Assembly: GCA_000711775.1 (NCBI GenBank)
Contig: ARYC01000392.1
Coordinates: forward strand, 92,142 to 156,141
DNA from: Oxytricha trifallax
Taxonomy: Eukaryota; Ciliophora; Spirotrichea; Sporadotrichida; Oxytrichidae
Direction: 5' to 3'
DNA length: 64,000 bases
Shown here: in pieces, positions 46,568-59,669 of the stretch
Layout: the number at the start of each line of letters is the position of its first letter
Numbering within the stretch: position 1 is the first letter of the stretch
Program-made: the position numbers and the translations under genes
The notes under the pieces: model-generated
Database searches by the model: none
What the model was told of the DNA's origin: nothing
What the model saw: only the letters and a program-made list of their open reading frames with translations

Positions 46568-49500
46568 ATGATAAAAGCCAACTCCCAGCAACAACCTACT
46601 TCTAAGGCATTTTCTAACTCCTAACTAGCAGGATTTTCAAGTATCGAGAAGCCAAAGGTGGGAGATAATCGACTTTCTTAACAATTTAATACCCCTCTAA
46701 GAGGTACATTCATTTTTTAATGTCGTTAATAGTAATTTCATTATTAAAAAATGATTGTATAATTGCAGAAGTTTATGGAAAAAACTTCAAATACTGCAGT
46801 AAAAATAACCAACATGAGTTCTTTTCAATTAAACTAGTAATAAATTAAAATTGAGGAAAAAATCAACTCGCTAAATGACTAATCAATTGCTGAGTAATAA
46901 GTGCGATCAGAAAAGATTAAAGTTGCTATTAGAGTCAGACCATTTTTGCCAAAAGAAATAGGAAAAGAGAGTGTCTGCTTTGTATCCAAAAATGTAACTT
47001 ACACTTAACTATTTATTAATCAATAATTTATAGGGGAAATAAATTAGAGTATCAGATTTGACTCATACTGTAGAGGGCACCTATGATAAAGTTTTTCCTT
47101 CTGAGGCTGCTTAGTCTGATGCTTATACTTATGTTTCAGAATGCATACCCAGTTTGCTTAATGGATTTAATTGTACTATTTTCGCTTATGGATAAACTGG
47201 ATCTGGAAAGACCTACACAATCATTAATTTTATTTCTTCAAGATTTAATGATAGCTATATAGTAATATAAAATTTATTAAATGTTTGGAGAGGGTTACGA
47301 TGCTACTTTAAAATAAAATATACCAACTCAACCTTAAATTACAAGTGACATCTTTAGAAGCAGACATGCTTCAACTAATGCAATTCACTAAATAGATACA
47401 GCTCTTGAAAATGAAGCTTTGGCAATTGCAAAGAGAGGAATTATTCCGAGGTGTATAAGTGAACTTTTCGCTTAGATTAAAAACTAAGGCATCAAAGTAA
47501 CGCTCTACTGTTCATTCTTATAAATATACAATGAAAAACTTTATGATTTACTATAAGACACTTACACTAAGAACCCTCTTTAAATAAGAGAAGAGAAAAT
47601 GTAAGGTATTTATGTTGAGGGGCTCTCTGAGTATGTTGTGTAAGATGAACATGATTGCTTAAATCTCTTAAGAAGAGGTGAGAAAAATAGAATAAAAAGA
47701 TCAACTAAAATGAACATAAAATCTTCAAGATCTCATTCTCTTTTTTAAATGCTGCTAGAGACAGATTAAGTAGATGGCAAAGGTATGCTGAAAAGAGCAA
47801 AACTTAATCTTGGAGATCTTGCAGGTTCTGAAAAAGTTAACAAAGATGAAGAAATGAAGGCAAAGCACATGCTTGAATTAAGAAATATCAATTTATCCCT
47901 GACAACTCTTGGTAAAGTAATTCAAATTCTATCAAGCACCTAACTTAACCCCCACGTACCCTTCAGAGAATCAAAACTCACAAGACTCTTGCAAGATTCT
48001 ATTGGTGGAAACTGCCAAACTTATCTAGTGGCTACAGTTTCTCCCATTATAGATTCAATAGAAGAAACTATCTCCACTTTGAAGTTTGCTGATAGAGCGA
48101 AATGTGTAATGCAAAGAGTCAAGAAGAATGAAATTAATGCAAAAGATGATGCTTTGGTTTAAAAACTCTAACGGGAAGTTCAATACTTGAAGGAATTACT
48201 ATAAATGAAAAGGAAGGGCGGCAATCCTTAGGATCTCAGTCATTAATTATTTTAACTTAAGGATGAAAATGAAAGGCTTCGATAAATTGCAATGAACTAT
48301 GAAGACATTGAGAAAATGAAGTAGGAAAATAAGCAGATGAGATTAGAGTTACAAAAGTTAAAGATGCAAACGAGCGATATTGGATCGAATTATAATGGGG
48401 ATATCAGTCCGAGAAGCTTCTAAGGGGTATAGAAATTGATAAATTAACATTCTGGTAACTTAGAGTTTGGCTCTGCCATAATTAAAAACCCTGCTCTCGA
48501 AAATACGTCTAAAATTGAGAATCATCAAAAGCTCTCTGATTAAAACACATTTCTTTCAATTACAATCGCTATATTAAAAAAGATAATAAAAAAATTTGTG
48601 AAGTATTACACTCACAAATTAGAGCTAAATAAGTGAATTGAGAAATAAATTATAGCTCTTAGATTTTTATGTATGTTTAGCTATATTTTATTAATGGAGA
48701 TTTAATAATTTGCCATTCATTAAGTAAGATAATGTCCCTAGACATATTAATTATACCCTTTAAACTCATTAATATAAAGTATAAACAGATATATTCAGAG
48801 TTTGATTCAGATGAGTCAATTCAAGAATAGTTTAAAAATTACAAGAGTGAATTAAACTTTGAAATAAAACTAGACCATAGGTCAGTAGGACGAGGAGGGT
48901 AATCTCTGTAAACTGATATTTATACAGATAGAAGTAAAATTACAGTTAAAGAAAAAAGCAGTCCCACTGGATCACCGTAAGATTTAAGATATTAAGACAC
49001 TCACAACATAATGCAGTAGAATATAACTAAAGCGAGAGAGTAATAAAATTTGAAATAATAGAAGGAGAGATTATAGAACGTGATTGCTGAGCAATAGCAA
49101 TAGAGAAGTTTTGATAGCACGAATAACTCTGGTATTAAATTAAAGCAGTAAATTGTCGTCAAGAAACGTTATAAGGAAGAAGATCTTTCAGATGAGGGAG
49201 GGCAAACGATTCAAGACAATGGAAATGTAACTTTACCAGCCATAAGCGACGCATAAATCAACTTGCAAACTGGAGGGTTATCAATGTATTCGAAAGTTGA
49301 TTTCTCTCGAAAAGGCTCAAATATTGATTTACTCAGAAACAACAGCAATCAGCAAAATATTTCTCAAGGACAGTCTCATAGTCCTTATACTCTAAACAGA
49401 TCAAATGTCAATCCACTGCTTAAATCTACAGATACTTATCATTCAGATTTTTCCCGACCTTAACAAAATATCATAAACAAATATCCTCACAGACAGAACC

Positions 49501-50216
49501 AAAACCTGAGAAAATCCATTAATGAGTATCCAATACAACAAGTTTTTCCTTCTTAAAACAATCAACAACCAACTAATATGTCTTCCTTATAGAATGATGT
49601 TAATAGATCTTATCAAATTGGCTCTTCTGGTATGGTAGGAATGACAACTCAATCAAGCCTCTATGGCTTACAGTTTTCTTAATAAAACTACAGTTAAAAC
49701 CACAACTTCAAAGGTACAGATGGAGGAGCCACATCCCTCACTCAAAACTAAACCATGAATAATTTGAATCAAACCACAATTGATCACCATAAATCTAGAG
49801 ATCGAAGTCCTTTGCAAACAGTAGTGCGAATCAGAGGTCGCCACAATTAAATGGTCGAGACCAAGGGCAACATCATGATGACATTAGACGATGAAAAACG
49901 TATAATAGAGAAGAAAAAACAGCTCCGAAGATCTAATGATAGGTTGAGAATGCTTGAATCCATCGAAGTAGCTCGAAAGGAAAAGGTAGAGGCTGAACTT
50001 ACAAAACTCCTGGCAGATAAATAAAAGCGAGAGGACGATGAATTAAGAAAAAGAGAGATCATTAAGCAGAGAAAGTTTGTTATTTATAACATCTATTTTT
50101 ATTTATTAATGAGAAAATACGTTAATGCAAACGTTGGCATCATAGGCGACAAATTCAAAGAATTGGAGAATAAGAGCGCTGCAAAAATGAATCAAAGTTA
50201 ACTAATAAATTTATGA
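46568..50216 (+). CDS. Kinesin, N-terminal motor
   Basis: The motor domain starts at KIKVAIRVRPFLPKEIG (~46.92 kb). P-loop FAYGQTGSGKTYT (~47.19 kb), switch I region MNIKSSRSHSLF, switch II LNLGDLAGSEK, and HVPFRESKLTRLLQDSIGG. The neck and a coiled coil follow (LQREVQYLKELLQMKRKG). A long Gln/Asn/Ser-rich tail ends in a charged coiled coil (ARKEKVEAELTKLLADKQK). IESs/introns lie at ~46.70-46.77, 47.00-47.03, 47.22-47.28, 48.59-48.78 and 50.08-50.11 kb. Stop TGA 50214-50216. The first 40 codons (MIKANSQQPTSKAF) look coding, but their join to the motor is unresolved; ATG at ~46771 is an alternative start. Subfamily not assigned. Confidence 0.9.
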
Positions 50217-50388
50217 GCACTAAAGAAAAATGTATTTTTGTACTTTGCACATCCCCTTAAATTATAATTTACAGAACAGTTGTAAAATTTAATAGTTTAT
50301 TAATTTATATACTTTAATTTCTATAAAGACTATAGTAAGTTTGATTAATTTTAGAAATATTAATTTAAATCGTTAAGAATTTTGAAAA

Positions 50389-52740
50389 ATGCAAGTCGAT
50401 TACAATGATGATAATTTATTGGGAAGTGGCCGTAATCCCCTCATCCCAAGATCTTAAGTTCTAGATGTCCTTAAAAACCTCAATGTAATTTTGATTGCTG
50501 ATTTATTCTGTTATAGATCAAGGAAGGCATATTTACAGAGGATGAACTTAGACAACTTGAAAATGGATACTCAGTTTCAGAGACTAATCAAATTAATTAT
50601 TTTAGTTATGTAAATTGCAACAACTACATCGATAAAAATAAATAATATTTAAGAAACTGATGGAGATGATAATGACATGATGTCCTTGAGGTCAGGTCAA
50701 AGTAATCAATACGGAGTGCGATCTATATAGAGTCCAATGACCGATATCTATGAGGGACTTGGAAGACAAAGCAGACCTGCTATGCATAGCAGATACAACG
50801 AGGAAATTCTTCATAGATTAACCCATAACTAAGACGGTCATTAAATTTTTATGATTGTTAATTCATCACCAATCCCAACCCTTACTTGACGAACAAAGAG
50901 TTAGAATTACATAAGAGCGCTCAATGTTGCACGCTGAAATTGCAACCTAGAAATCAAAATATCTCAAGAGAATGACAAACCTCGAAAGACTCCTAGATCA
51001 ATTCAAATCAGAGAAGAGAGAGCTTTAAACAGTCATAGAGACTCAGAAGTAGAACTTCAAACTTTAACTTATGACACAAGAGCAAAAGACTTAAGAATAA
51101 CTGAGAGAAATAAAAGATCAGTAATTTAAATTGCAAGGGTAAGTCCCCTAATTTAAGGAAAAGCTTGATATGTATAAAAAGGAACTATCATAAGCAAATC
51201 TACTCGTAAGCGAAGAGTCGTATGTTGAACTCAAAGCCAAGCCAGAGGATTAGAGATCTCTTAAGGAATACCTTCAAGTCAGAATTTATGAGTAGCTATT
51301 GAAGTATATGAACGAAATTGAAATTCTCAGAAGGTCTAATGATGAGCTAGTTGAGTAAAATATGAATCAAAAGATGAAAAATATCATACATATATAAATG
51401 TCGTTTTGAAAAGTGATAGAGAGGGTAGGGAAATAGATAGTTTGAAGAAACTTTCAAGAGAAAGAGAGGATGATTTCAGAAGAAAAACAGATGCATTAGA
51501 GAGAAGGATCAAAGAATTAGAGCATGACAATCACCGCACTGGTAACCAAAATAAAGTTCTTATGGAGAAAGGCATTTCACAAAAAGAGGTAGACGAATCT
51601 TTCAAGTAACTTGAAATAAACTACAGATCATTACAAAATCAACATAAATTAGTTGAAGATCAACTTCATAGACTTTAAGATTAAAAACTTGAAGTTGATA
51701 GAAGATGTGAATCTTTAAGGAGAGAAATCGATATACTCAATCAAGATAAGACTTTCTTGACAAGAGAGAATGTTTCACTCGATGAGAGATTCAAAAGAGT
51801 GGAGGATAAGCTCGATAGAACTGAAGCTGAACTTGTCGAGCAAAAGAGAATCGCTAACAAATATTTAACTCTTTATTTTAATTAATACATGGAAAGAGTG
51901 CTATCTACAAACGATGATGTCAAGAGCAAATTTGAAATACAGTACACTTAAGAAATCAATGACTTAAAAGATAGACATGCTAGAGAGTTAGACTTAGCAA
52001 AATAAAACATCACAGAAATTTATGAGAAAAGACTGGATTACATGAGAGAGTTGAAAGAGTCATTTGAGCGAAGAATAATCAAGCTTGAGCAAGACTACAC
52101 TGACAAAAATAAATCTTATGAAGAGCTTTTGGTTGAGTTCAGATTGATTCAAAAGTCCTCAGATGAAGAAATTGGAAGACTTAAGCTTGGAGTCGCCTCA
52201 AAATCAGATGAGGTACAAAGAGTAAGACATCTTTATGAGGATAATATGGTCCTAGTCAAAGACCTCAAAATAGAAAACGAAGCTCTAAAGAGCAAAATTG
52301 ACATTTTGAAAAGTGAATACTATAAACTCGAAAGTATGAATCGTTAAGGAGGTGCTGACATTAAAGCTGAGCTAGCAGTTTGCAAGGAAAGATTAGCAAA
52401 TTATGAATTAATTGAGAAGGAACTTGATTAAGCAATTATGAATGTTGCCAACAATGACAATCTTGATGTCGATGCTAAATAAATTTTTTTAGAATTTATA
52501 GATAACAATAATATCTGAATTTAATATGCAACAAATTCAGTTGGAAATGCCCTGATATCTACAATTACAAGCGCACCTACAACAGCTAAGAGAAGAATCC
52601 AATAAAGTTTAATTTTAGCTAATAGACTCCAAACTAAGCAGAGAGAAGTAGAGTCTTTATAAAAAGAAATTCACGATCTTAAAGAAAAACTTAATTGCTA
52701 TTTAATAGTAAAATAAAAATATAATGCCAAAGACTTTGAT
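50389..52740 (+). CDS. Long coiled-coil protein, possibly PIBF1/CEP90-like
   Basis: Starts MQVDYNDDNLLGSGRNPLIP. Intron 50485-50516 (GTAAT...TATAG, 32 nt). Then ~600 residues of coiled coil: EQRVRITQERSMLHAEIATQ, ERLLDQFKSEKRELQTVIET, LEVDRRCESLRREIDILNQD. Near the end is TITSAPTTAKRRIQQSLILA, then NRLQTKQREVESLQKEIHDL. This proline-turn/arginine block resembles the C-terminal part of centriolar-satellite protein PIBF1/CEP90, from memory only. Breaks at ~50.58-50.65, 50.85-50.89, 51.39, 51.88 and 52.49-52.54 kb. No clear TGA found after 52.7 kb. Confidence 0.6.
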
Positions 52741-53423
52741 AATAATAGTTTTGAAAAAATATTTATTATTTTCTTTCAAATAATCGAAGAAACTTATATT
52801 ATTAACTTATTTGATGTTTATTAATAGCAAATTATTTGTTTAAACAATTTGTTCAATCATAATATTTATATTGGAATTAGTCTTAATAATATTTAGAAAA
52901 AATATAACATATTTACCATTATAAAAACTAACTCTTTTTATTTTTATTTAATTAAGATAATAAAATTATTTTACCTTTTAAAATTAATTTAATGTGGATA
53001 AATATTATTTATTTATGATAATCTATAAATTTTTTCAGAAATAATTCTGTATTAAAACCAAAAATAAAATTTCTAAAAATAAAGTTTAAGTTAATTAAAT
53101 AATTTTAAGTTTTTAGAGATTTAATTCTGATAACTTTAATATCTAAAAATATACAAATCAAACTTTGAATAAACTTAATTAATCAACTTTTCAGCAACTT
53201 GTTAATAAATTATTCCATTTTTTTACAATTAATATTTTCTATTTATTTTAAACACATATACCACCAACACCCTAAGCATATACTTAAAAAGTAATACTCA
53301 ATTTCTTTTTTCAAGCAACCTTGAATATAATTTTTACCAAAACCCCTTAAAAGCACAGCACTACTTATAAAAATTAAACAATTAAACTTAAAAATCATTA
53401 AATTAACAAATTAAGATAAAGAA
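52741..53423. other. AT-rich spacer
   Basis: No feature recognised beyond trailing open frame. Confidence 0.5.
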
Positions 53424-54430
53424 TGGGAAATAAATTAGATATATGCTGCTCAGACGACCCTCAGTCAATGATGGTTGTATCTGATGTACAGTTGTTTATG
53501 GCCCCTAGCACTCAAAGCAGTAGTCTCAGGAGGTCTGGAAAAATCAATTAAAAACAAATCTAAAGTCAAATACTCAATTAACAAGCCAAACAAGACTAAT
53601 AAATAATGTAAAAATGAATTTTTATTATCGATTATATTCAGTAAGTTATTGATTTTATTTATCAAAGTGTATTAAAATTATCAAATAAAAGAATAAGAAA
53701 GAATAGAGAAGACGTTCAATGAAACTCATATAGCTTAAATTCATCAAATCTTTAATAATTTATAACTAATTTTGTACATAATAAAAAATTGTATTATTTA
53801 TAACGCGCATTAATTACTTTATTGAATGAAAATATAAATGGAGCAAGAGAAATTAAAATCCAATCATCGTAGATTATCAATAGTTCAATCGACTTAATTC
53901 TCAGAGACTCCAATTTCTTAAATCACTGAAAGCAAGAGATTTACTTTCATAGAATCCTTACCATATTTGTAAAGCGTCACCTCCTCAATGAGAAAAAAGT
54001 CTGAGTTCTCGCAAAATTCATATTTAAATCTTTAATTTTCTTAAATGCTATTGTCTTAATGAGTTTAATGATCTTTTTAATTCATAGGATGGGAGCAGAT
54101 CGTATCACAAAATGTTTAGCAGTAAAATCAAGACTGACAATAATCTCTACAGCATGGAAAAATAAAATTTAACTTCTTTATACATTTTTCGTTGATTTCA
54201 TGACTGAAATTTAATAAATTTGAAGCACGTCCTAATAACCCTTAACTCCTTTGGTGAGACAAAAAAACCACCTAACCTTATTAGATATTAGCAATGAAAG
54301 AAGTATCATTTCACCACAACTATCCCCAAATATTACTCTTCGACAAATTTTGAGAAATTCTCGTGGTTTAACTCTTGTCAAATCTTAATATTGCAAGCTA
54401 CATAAGAGTTTAGGAAAACTTTTTTAATTA
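53424..54430 (+). CDS. Small fragmented gene(s), N-myristoylation start
   Basis: 53424 starts MGNKLDICCSDDPQSMMVV, again an acylation signal (MGNK plus CC), followed by a Gln-rich segment. From 53841 comes a second coding-like run, MEQEKLKSNHRRLSIVQSTQ then FIESLPYLQSVTSSMRKKSE. Further blocks lie at ~54.09 kb (SRSYHKMFSSKIKTDNNLY) and ~54.23-54.42 kb (ISNERSIISPQLSPNITLRQ). These may be one gene cut by IESs or two. Family not recognised. Confidence 0.5.
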
Positions 54431-54889
54431 GTAATCAATTAATTATCTATAATATTTTAATGTATATTTTAGAGATAACTTTAAAACTTTAATTTCATTA
54501 AATTTAATTGAAAACCAATGATAATTAATTATTTATTACTTGTACTTATTGAAAATTTACAATAACATAAAAGATAAATAGTTACTTTTTCCATTTTGAA
54601 TCAATTTGAAATAACATAAATTATGGTTTTTTCTATTGGTATATATAAGAATGCTAATATGGAAATTCAGTTAGATTTGTACAAAATATTATAGGTATAT
54701 TTTTGACTTTTTAATTATTCGTGTATATGTATTTGGTATCTTTAACTATCATTTTATTATATTTTCTAAAATCAAATAATTTGCTTTAATAATCGTTCAA
54801 AAACATTTCTAATATTATTTCTAAAACATGAAAAATAAAAATTTAATTTTCAAATTGTATTCTAAATTAAAGTAAATTAATTCAATAAC
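54431..54889. other. AT-rich spacer
   Basis: Nothing recognised. Confidence 0.5.
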
Positions 54890-55793
54890 GTGGACTCAAG
54901 CAGAGATGGAGTAGGAATCAATAATTAGGATAATAACGATATAAACAATTAGTAGTAACCTAAAAAAGTTGGTTAGTTTTGTTTGATTCCTATTTTTTTA
55001 TAATTATTTTTTCTTTTATCACTCTTAGATACTGAATCTAACTTGCAATTATGTATTGAAGTTTCAGAGTAATTTAAATAAAAATCAATTAAAATAAAAG
55101 ATTATCGAAAAATTATTTTTCTTTTAAATCCCCACATATCACTAGATTAAACTAAGTATCACCACTTTGTAATTTTTCTTATCCAAGAAAGTAAATTTTC
55201 TACATATTTTTTTATCAATAGCTAGCATTCCAATTGTGAACAGTCCCTTGAAGAAGTATAAAAACTTACAGAATTAACTCTGCCAACTGCACTTTATGAA
55301 AAAGATATGACATCCCTCAAGTTTACTCTCTGAAGAATTAAGGGTTTGAAAATTCCATTATAAACTATTAATCTTCTCTAATTTCGAATGAAAATAATTT
55401 GGTTAATATTCTCAATACTTCGTCTCAAGTGCTATCTAGTCCCAACAATCATAATACTTTTCTTAAATTTTAATGTTTTCGCTATAAAATATTTTATTAA
55501 TCTGAGGAAGAGAAGGAATCAGTCAAGCTCCAATAAGATTTTAATTTATTAAAAATTTAGAAGTAAATTTATAATTTTAATGGAATTATTTTTATTTATA
55601 AGAGAGCTTAAAAAGAGATAGATGCATAAGTGAAGATGATGAGATGGTGAGAATTGATTTGAGGAAAAAATCGAAGGAAATTGAAGTTTAATATCTCGAC
55701 GCTTTATTAAGTGAATGCAGCTCAACATCCAGCTTTTCAGAGATTGACAGTCAAAATAATTGCAGCGAAAACATTTGGACTTATTATTATTGA
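54890..55793 (+). CDS. Unrecognised acidic/Asn-rich protein in several segments
   Basis: Blocks: DSSRDGVGINNQDNNDINNQ (~54.9 kb), NCEQSLEEVQKLTELTLPTA (~55.24), NLVNILNTSSQVLSSPNNHN (~55.4), YQSEEEKESVKLQQDFNLLK (~55.5) and EDDEMVRIDLRKKSKEIEVQ (~55.64). The end is CSENIWTYYY and TGA at 55791-55793. The initiating ATG is not visible at 54.89 kb; the first codons may lie elsewhere. IESs separate the blocks. Confidence 0.55.
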
Positions 55794-55845
55794 ACTTTAA
55801 TTATGATAAATTTAAATATTAGTTTAATTAGAAGCTTAATAAATA

Positions 55846-57257
55846 ATGAAAAACAGTGAAGAAAGTTTCAGTGAAAGCGATGACAGCGTTGTAGGATTCG
55901 CCCAGAAAAATAATAAAAAATATTATAATAAAAATTCCAAAGGACTTCTCAAGAGAATCAATGATGCCGTTAGGAAAAATAGTAATTACCTGTTCCAACC
56001 GAGACCCCTCACCCCTCTCAGACCTAAAACGAGACCCCCCTCCCACCATAACTAGACCCCCTCCCACCTCAACAACATCCCTATTCATATGAAAATTTTG
56101 ATTCTCGATGTTTAAATCATTTTCCTTCATGACATCTTGATCCCATAATATTATTTTACATAAAATATATCATTTTTTCAAAAATATTTTTCCAACAAAT
56201 CAAATGCTACTCTTTATTAAAATTTCTTATTTTACAACTTTCTCTACGTCCGCCGACTTTTTATTTTGAAGCTCCACTAGGAAATTTATTAAAAGCATAT
56301 TTCCATTTGACTCGATAATGATATAATACAAAATTATGAGCCAATAAACTCATACAACTAACTTTATTTAAAAATGTCAATATAAACACTCTATTAATCT
56401 GTATTCGAAATATGATTAATTTTATAATAAATTTTTCTAATTTTTTATAATTATTACTAATAATATTTTTATACAAACTAATAGTTATAGAAAAAATTCA
56501 TTTGAAAAGTATTAAAATAAAATCTATATAAACATGAATTATTAATAAGTTTATAAAGGGACTGATTTATATATAAATAACTTCTTGATTTATTTAAAGG
56601 AAGTTATTTTTTTTTGAAAATAATAATTCATGTTTATATAGATTTTATTTTAATATTTTTCAAGTGAATTTTTTCCATAACTATTAGTTTGTATAAAAAT
56701 ATTATTAGTGATAATTATAATTATAAAATTAGAAAAAATTTATTATAAAAATTAATCATATTTCGAATACAGATTAATAGAGTGTTTATAATGACTTTTT
56801 TAAAAAAAGTTAGTTGTATGTGTTTGTTGGCTCATAATTTTGTATTATATCATTATTGAGTCAAATGGAAATATGCTTTTAATAAATTTCCTATGGGAGC
56901 TTCAAAATAAAAAGTCGGCGGACGTAGAGAAAGTTGTAAAATAAGAAATTTAATAAAGAGTAGCATTTGATTTGTTGGAAAAATATTTTTTAAAAAAATG
57001 ATATATTTTATCAATAAAAAATATTATGAGATCAAGATGTCATGAAGGAAAATGATTTAAACATCGAGAATCAAAATTTTCATATGAATAGGGATGTTGT
57101 TGAGGTGGGAGGGGGGGTCTAGTTAGGGTGGGGAGGGGTCTAGTTTTAGGCCTGGGAGGGGGGTCTCGGTTGGAACAGTAAATCATTTATACAATAATTT
57201 AAGTTGAATAAGAGTAACAAGAATAAACTAGATGAATTAAGAATAGAATACTTCTGA
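55846..57257 (+). CDS. Short protein split by a giant palindromic IES
   Basis: Segments 55846-55985 and 57182-57257; 216 nt, 71 aa. Starts MKNSEESFSESDDSVVGFAQ. The join at pointer AGTAA gives AVRKNSKSFIQQFKLNK and ends ELRIEYF, TGA 57255-57257. Acidic N-terminus, basic middle; family unknown. It could instead be a segment of a larger scrambled gene. Confidence 0.6.
55986..57181. mobile_element. Fold-back element: 1.2-kb near-perfect palindrome used as an IES
   Basis: TIRs begin CTGTTCCAACCGAGACCCC (55990) and the inverse ends GGTTGGAACAG (57178). The two ~590-bp arms match with few differences around a centre near 56584. Outer ~100 bp are G/C-homopolymer-rich; the rest is AT-rich. Pointer AGTAA at 55981-55985 and 57177-57181. 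No transposase frame; mirror-image ORFs in the arms are shadows. Confidence 0.88.
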
Positions 57258-57899
57258 GGGATTGATTCGCCAAATAAAACCCCATAAAACTCCTTAATTA
57301 AACTTAAAAATATTATAATTATTTTTAATGAATGAGTTTATGATTAAATTTAATCAATAAATTATAGGGTATATCATTATAATTTTTTTTTAAATTGTTA
57401 TATTTTACACAATAAATTTTAATTTGAATACAAAATAAGTAAAATTTTTTAATGCATCTATGTTCTAGCAACTTTATGAAAAGCAAAATTTTATAATATT
57501 TATAAGCTTTATTTATGTTTTTATCAAAATGACTTTGAAACACTATAAAATAATTAAGCGCAAGAGCTCTATTTTGAGAATAATATTTTTGAAGAGTAAC
57601 ATAATATTTGTCGATTAAAAAGTTTGAATTTATTATAAAAACTAACTACTTTAGGAGGATAATAAATGACTTTAGTAGTAAAAATTAATTATCTATTTTG
57701 TAAAACAAGTTTAAGAATTTTAAATAATTTTAGAGATACATTTATAAACCATAAAAATCTCTATTAAAATATTAATTTAAAATTGAATGCTCCTTTTGAA
57801 TTCAATTAAAAATTAATACCTAGAATTAAACAACCTTAAATTTTAGAACTACTTATAAATTAATAAATATATTTTTACCTTTTTAGATATTTAAAATGT
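57258..57899. other. AT-rich spacer
   Basis: Nothing recognised. Confidence 0.5.
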
Positions 57900-59590
57900 T
57901 TATTAAAAAATAAGTTGTAAGACACTTTCATCTAATCTGCAATTACTAAAGTTACAGCTGAACATTAATCTTATCAATAATCTTGAAAATGAGCTATCAA
58001 AATCAAATCTTATTATAAAAATACCTGAATAATGTTTCTTACTAAACTTAAATTTTCCTTATACTCAATTTCTTATTATTTCAAGCAAAATTATCTATAG
58101 GGGTTTTGGGGTTTTAAATGAGAAACATTAATATCAATAAACAGTTATTTATACAAATGAGGAGGCGGATTTCGATAAATATTCTACAAAACATTCCCAG
58201 TCTTCTTCCGTAAATATTATCTTATTTTTTTTAATTAAATATTTATTTAATATGAATAAGAATCATTTAATTACTTTATTATTATAAAATATAGGATCCG
58301 GGGTAGACTGTAATCAAATTTTTATTGAAAATAAGGAGTATTCTTAAATAAATTTTGAATTCAATTTTAAATTAATTGAAAGATGCCAAGATTGAATTTG
58401 TACTAAAATTAAAAAAATGACAAAATTAAAATTTGGGTAAGTTTATAGATATCTACCTTTGATGTTTAAAATTTGAATTTATTTTTAAGTTTTTTTTAAT
58501 AAAATCAGTTCTTTTATTTTATAAATTATCACATTGCTCTTATTTACTCAAAATGTATGTTTAAATGATCATAGATAATATATGAATAGATTAGTTTAAT
58601 AAAAGTTAGAATAAAGCTAATTTGTTTCAAACTTTGTAAAATCAGTAAATTTATGTTAATAGAATCCTATATCTATATCGTTACAATTCTTGTAAAAACT
58701 TAAAAATTTCCAAATAAATTGTATTTTTATAGCTTTCATGAAATATTTTGAAATCAACTTTTGAATCTGATTTCACGATATTAGATAAGTATTAATAAAT
58801 CTTAATCTTTAGAAATTAAGGAAATAAATTTGATTCCAGAATTTAATTATTGTTATTAGATAAATTTTCAAATTTTTCTAAATATTATTTTTGGGTAAAT
58901 TTTTGTCTATAATACTATTATTTCTTTTATTTTAAATTCTATTTATTACTTTTTGCAATAATAAACACAGAGAAAATATAAAAATAGGACCTCTAAAAAA
59001 TTGGCTTTATATAAATTATCATGCAAATAAAATATCATCTACGAAGAGCCGGAAGAGGATTATACACCAGCATATGTAAATTAAATCCATTTACTATATT
59101 ATAGAAAATTTTCTGATTGAATCTAATTTTATAATAAAAAAATCAAAATTAGAGAGGGAATAAACATTTCTTAAGTGAGCTTGGCCAGGATTTAGACTTT
59201 CAATCTCTTTTATAATATAAAATTATATTAAATTAATTATTATAGAATTAACTATAGGTTACTCTGGTGACCTGTAATTGAAGGGAAGCTACCATTATAA
59301 ATATTCAGCAGATACTATTTTTCAAGAAAATAATGACATCGACTAAATCAGATAAAATTACCAACAAAATTATTCCAACCTCCCAGTTGATAACTTATTA
59401 GAGGTTATCATTAATTTATATTAAAATATGTTTTTAAGGATTTTGAGGTTATGTATTTTTAGATTTTATTAATTATAAAGTTGAATGTGATGAGAATTAG
59501 TGGGTAGATTAAACTGTCTTTATTAACCCAAAACCATAAATAAAAAAGAGGATTTAAACAAGCAAGTTATTTCTAAGTCCTATTAAATAA
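57900..59590 (+). CDS. Unrecognised fragmented gene
   Basis: Coding-like blocks: YTNEEADFDKYSTKHSQSSS (~58.16 kb), SGVDCNQIFIENKEYSQINF (~58.3), EEPEEDYTPAYV (~59.05), LSELGQDLDFQSL (~59.17), YSGDLQLKGSYHYKYSADTI (~59.26), NNDIDQIRQNYQQNYSNLPV (~59.33) and ECDENQWVDQTVFINPKPQI (~59.49). Gaps are AT-rich and IES-like, one ~700 bp. The first block's frame also runs through the G4T4G4T4 tract at 58100. Start, stop and function not determined. Confidence 0.45.
58100..58115 (+). repeat. (G4T4)2, telomere-unit tract inside an open frame
   Basis: GGGGTTTTGGGGTTTT, two exact units of the telomeric repeat of these ciliates, at an internal germline site. The frame YRGFGVLNEK stays open across it. No zinc-finger/kinase or transposase remnant was seen next to it. 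Confidence 0.85.
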
Positions 59591-59669
59591 CATATTATTT
59601 TTCATATTTTAGTAATATTTTCTTAATAGTCTTATAATAAATAACACTTCAACAAATCTCAAAATATGA

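Noticed and set aside
55828-56130. Minus-strand ORF rich in Gly/Val and its mirror near 57.1 kb
   Set aside because: Both are readings of the palindrome arms' G/C runs, not genes.
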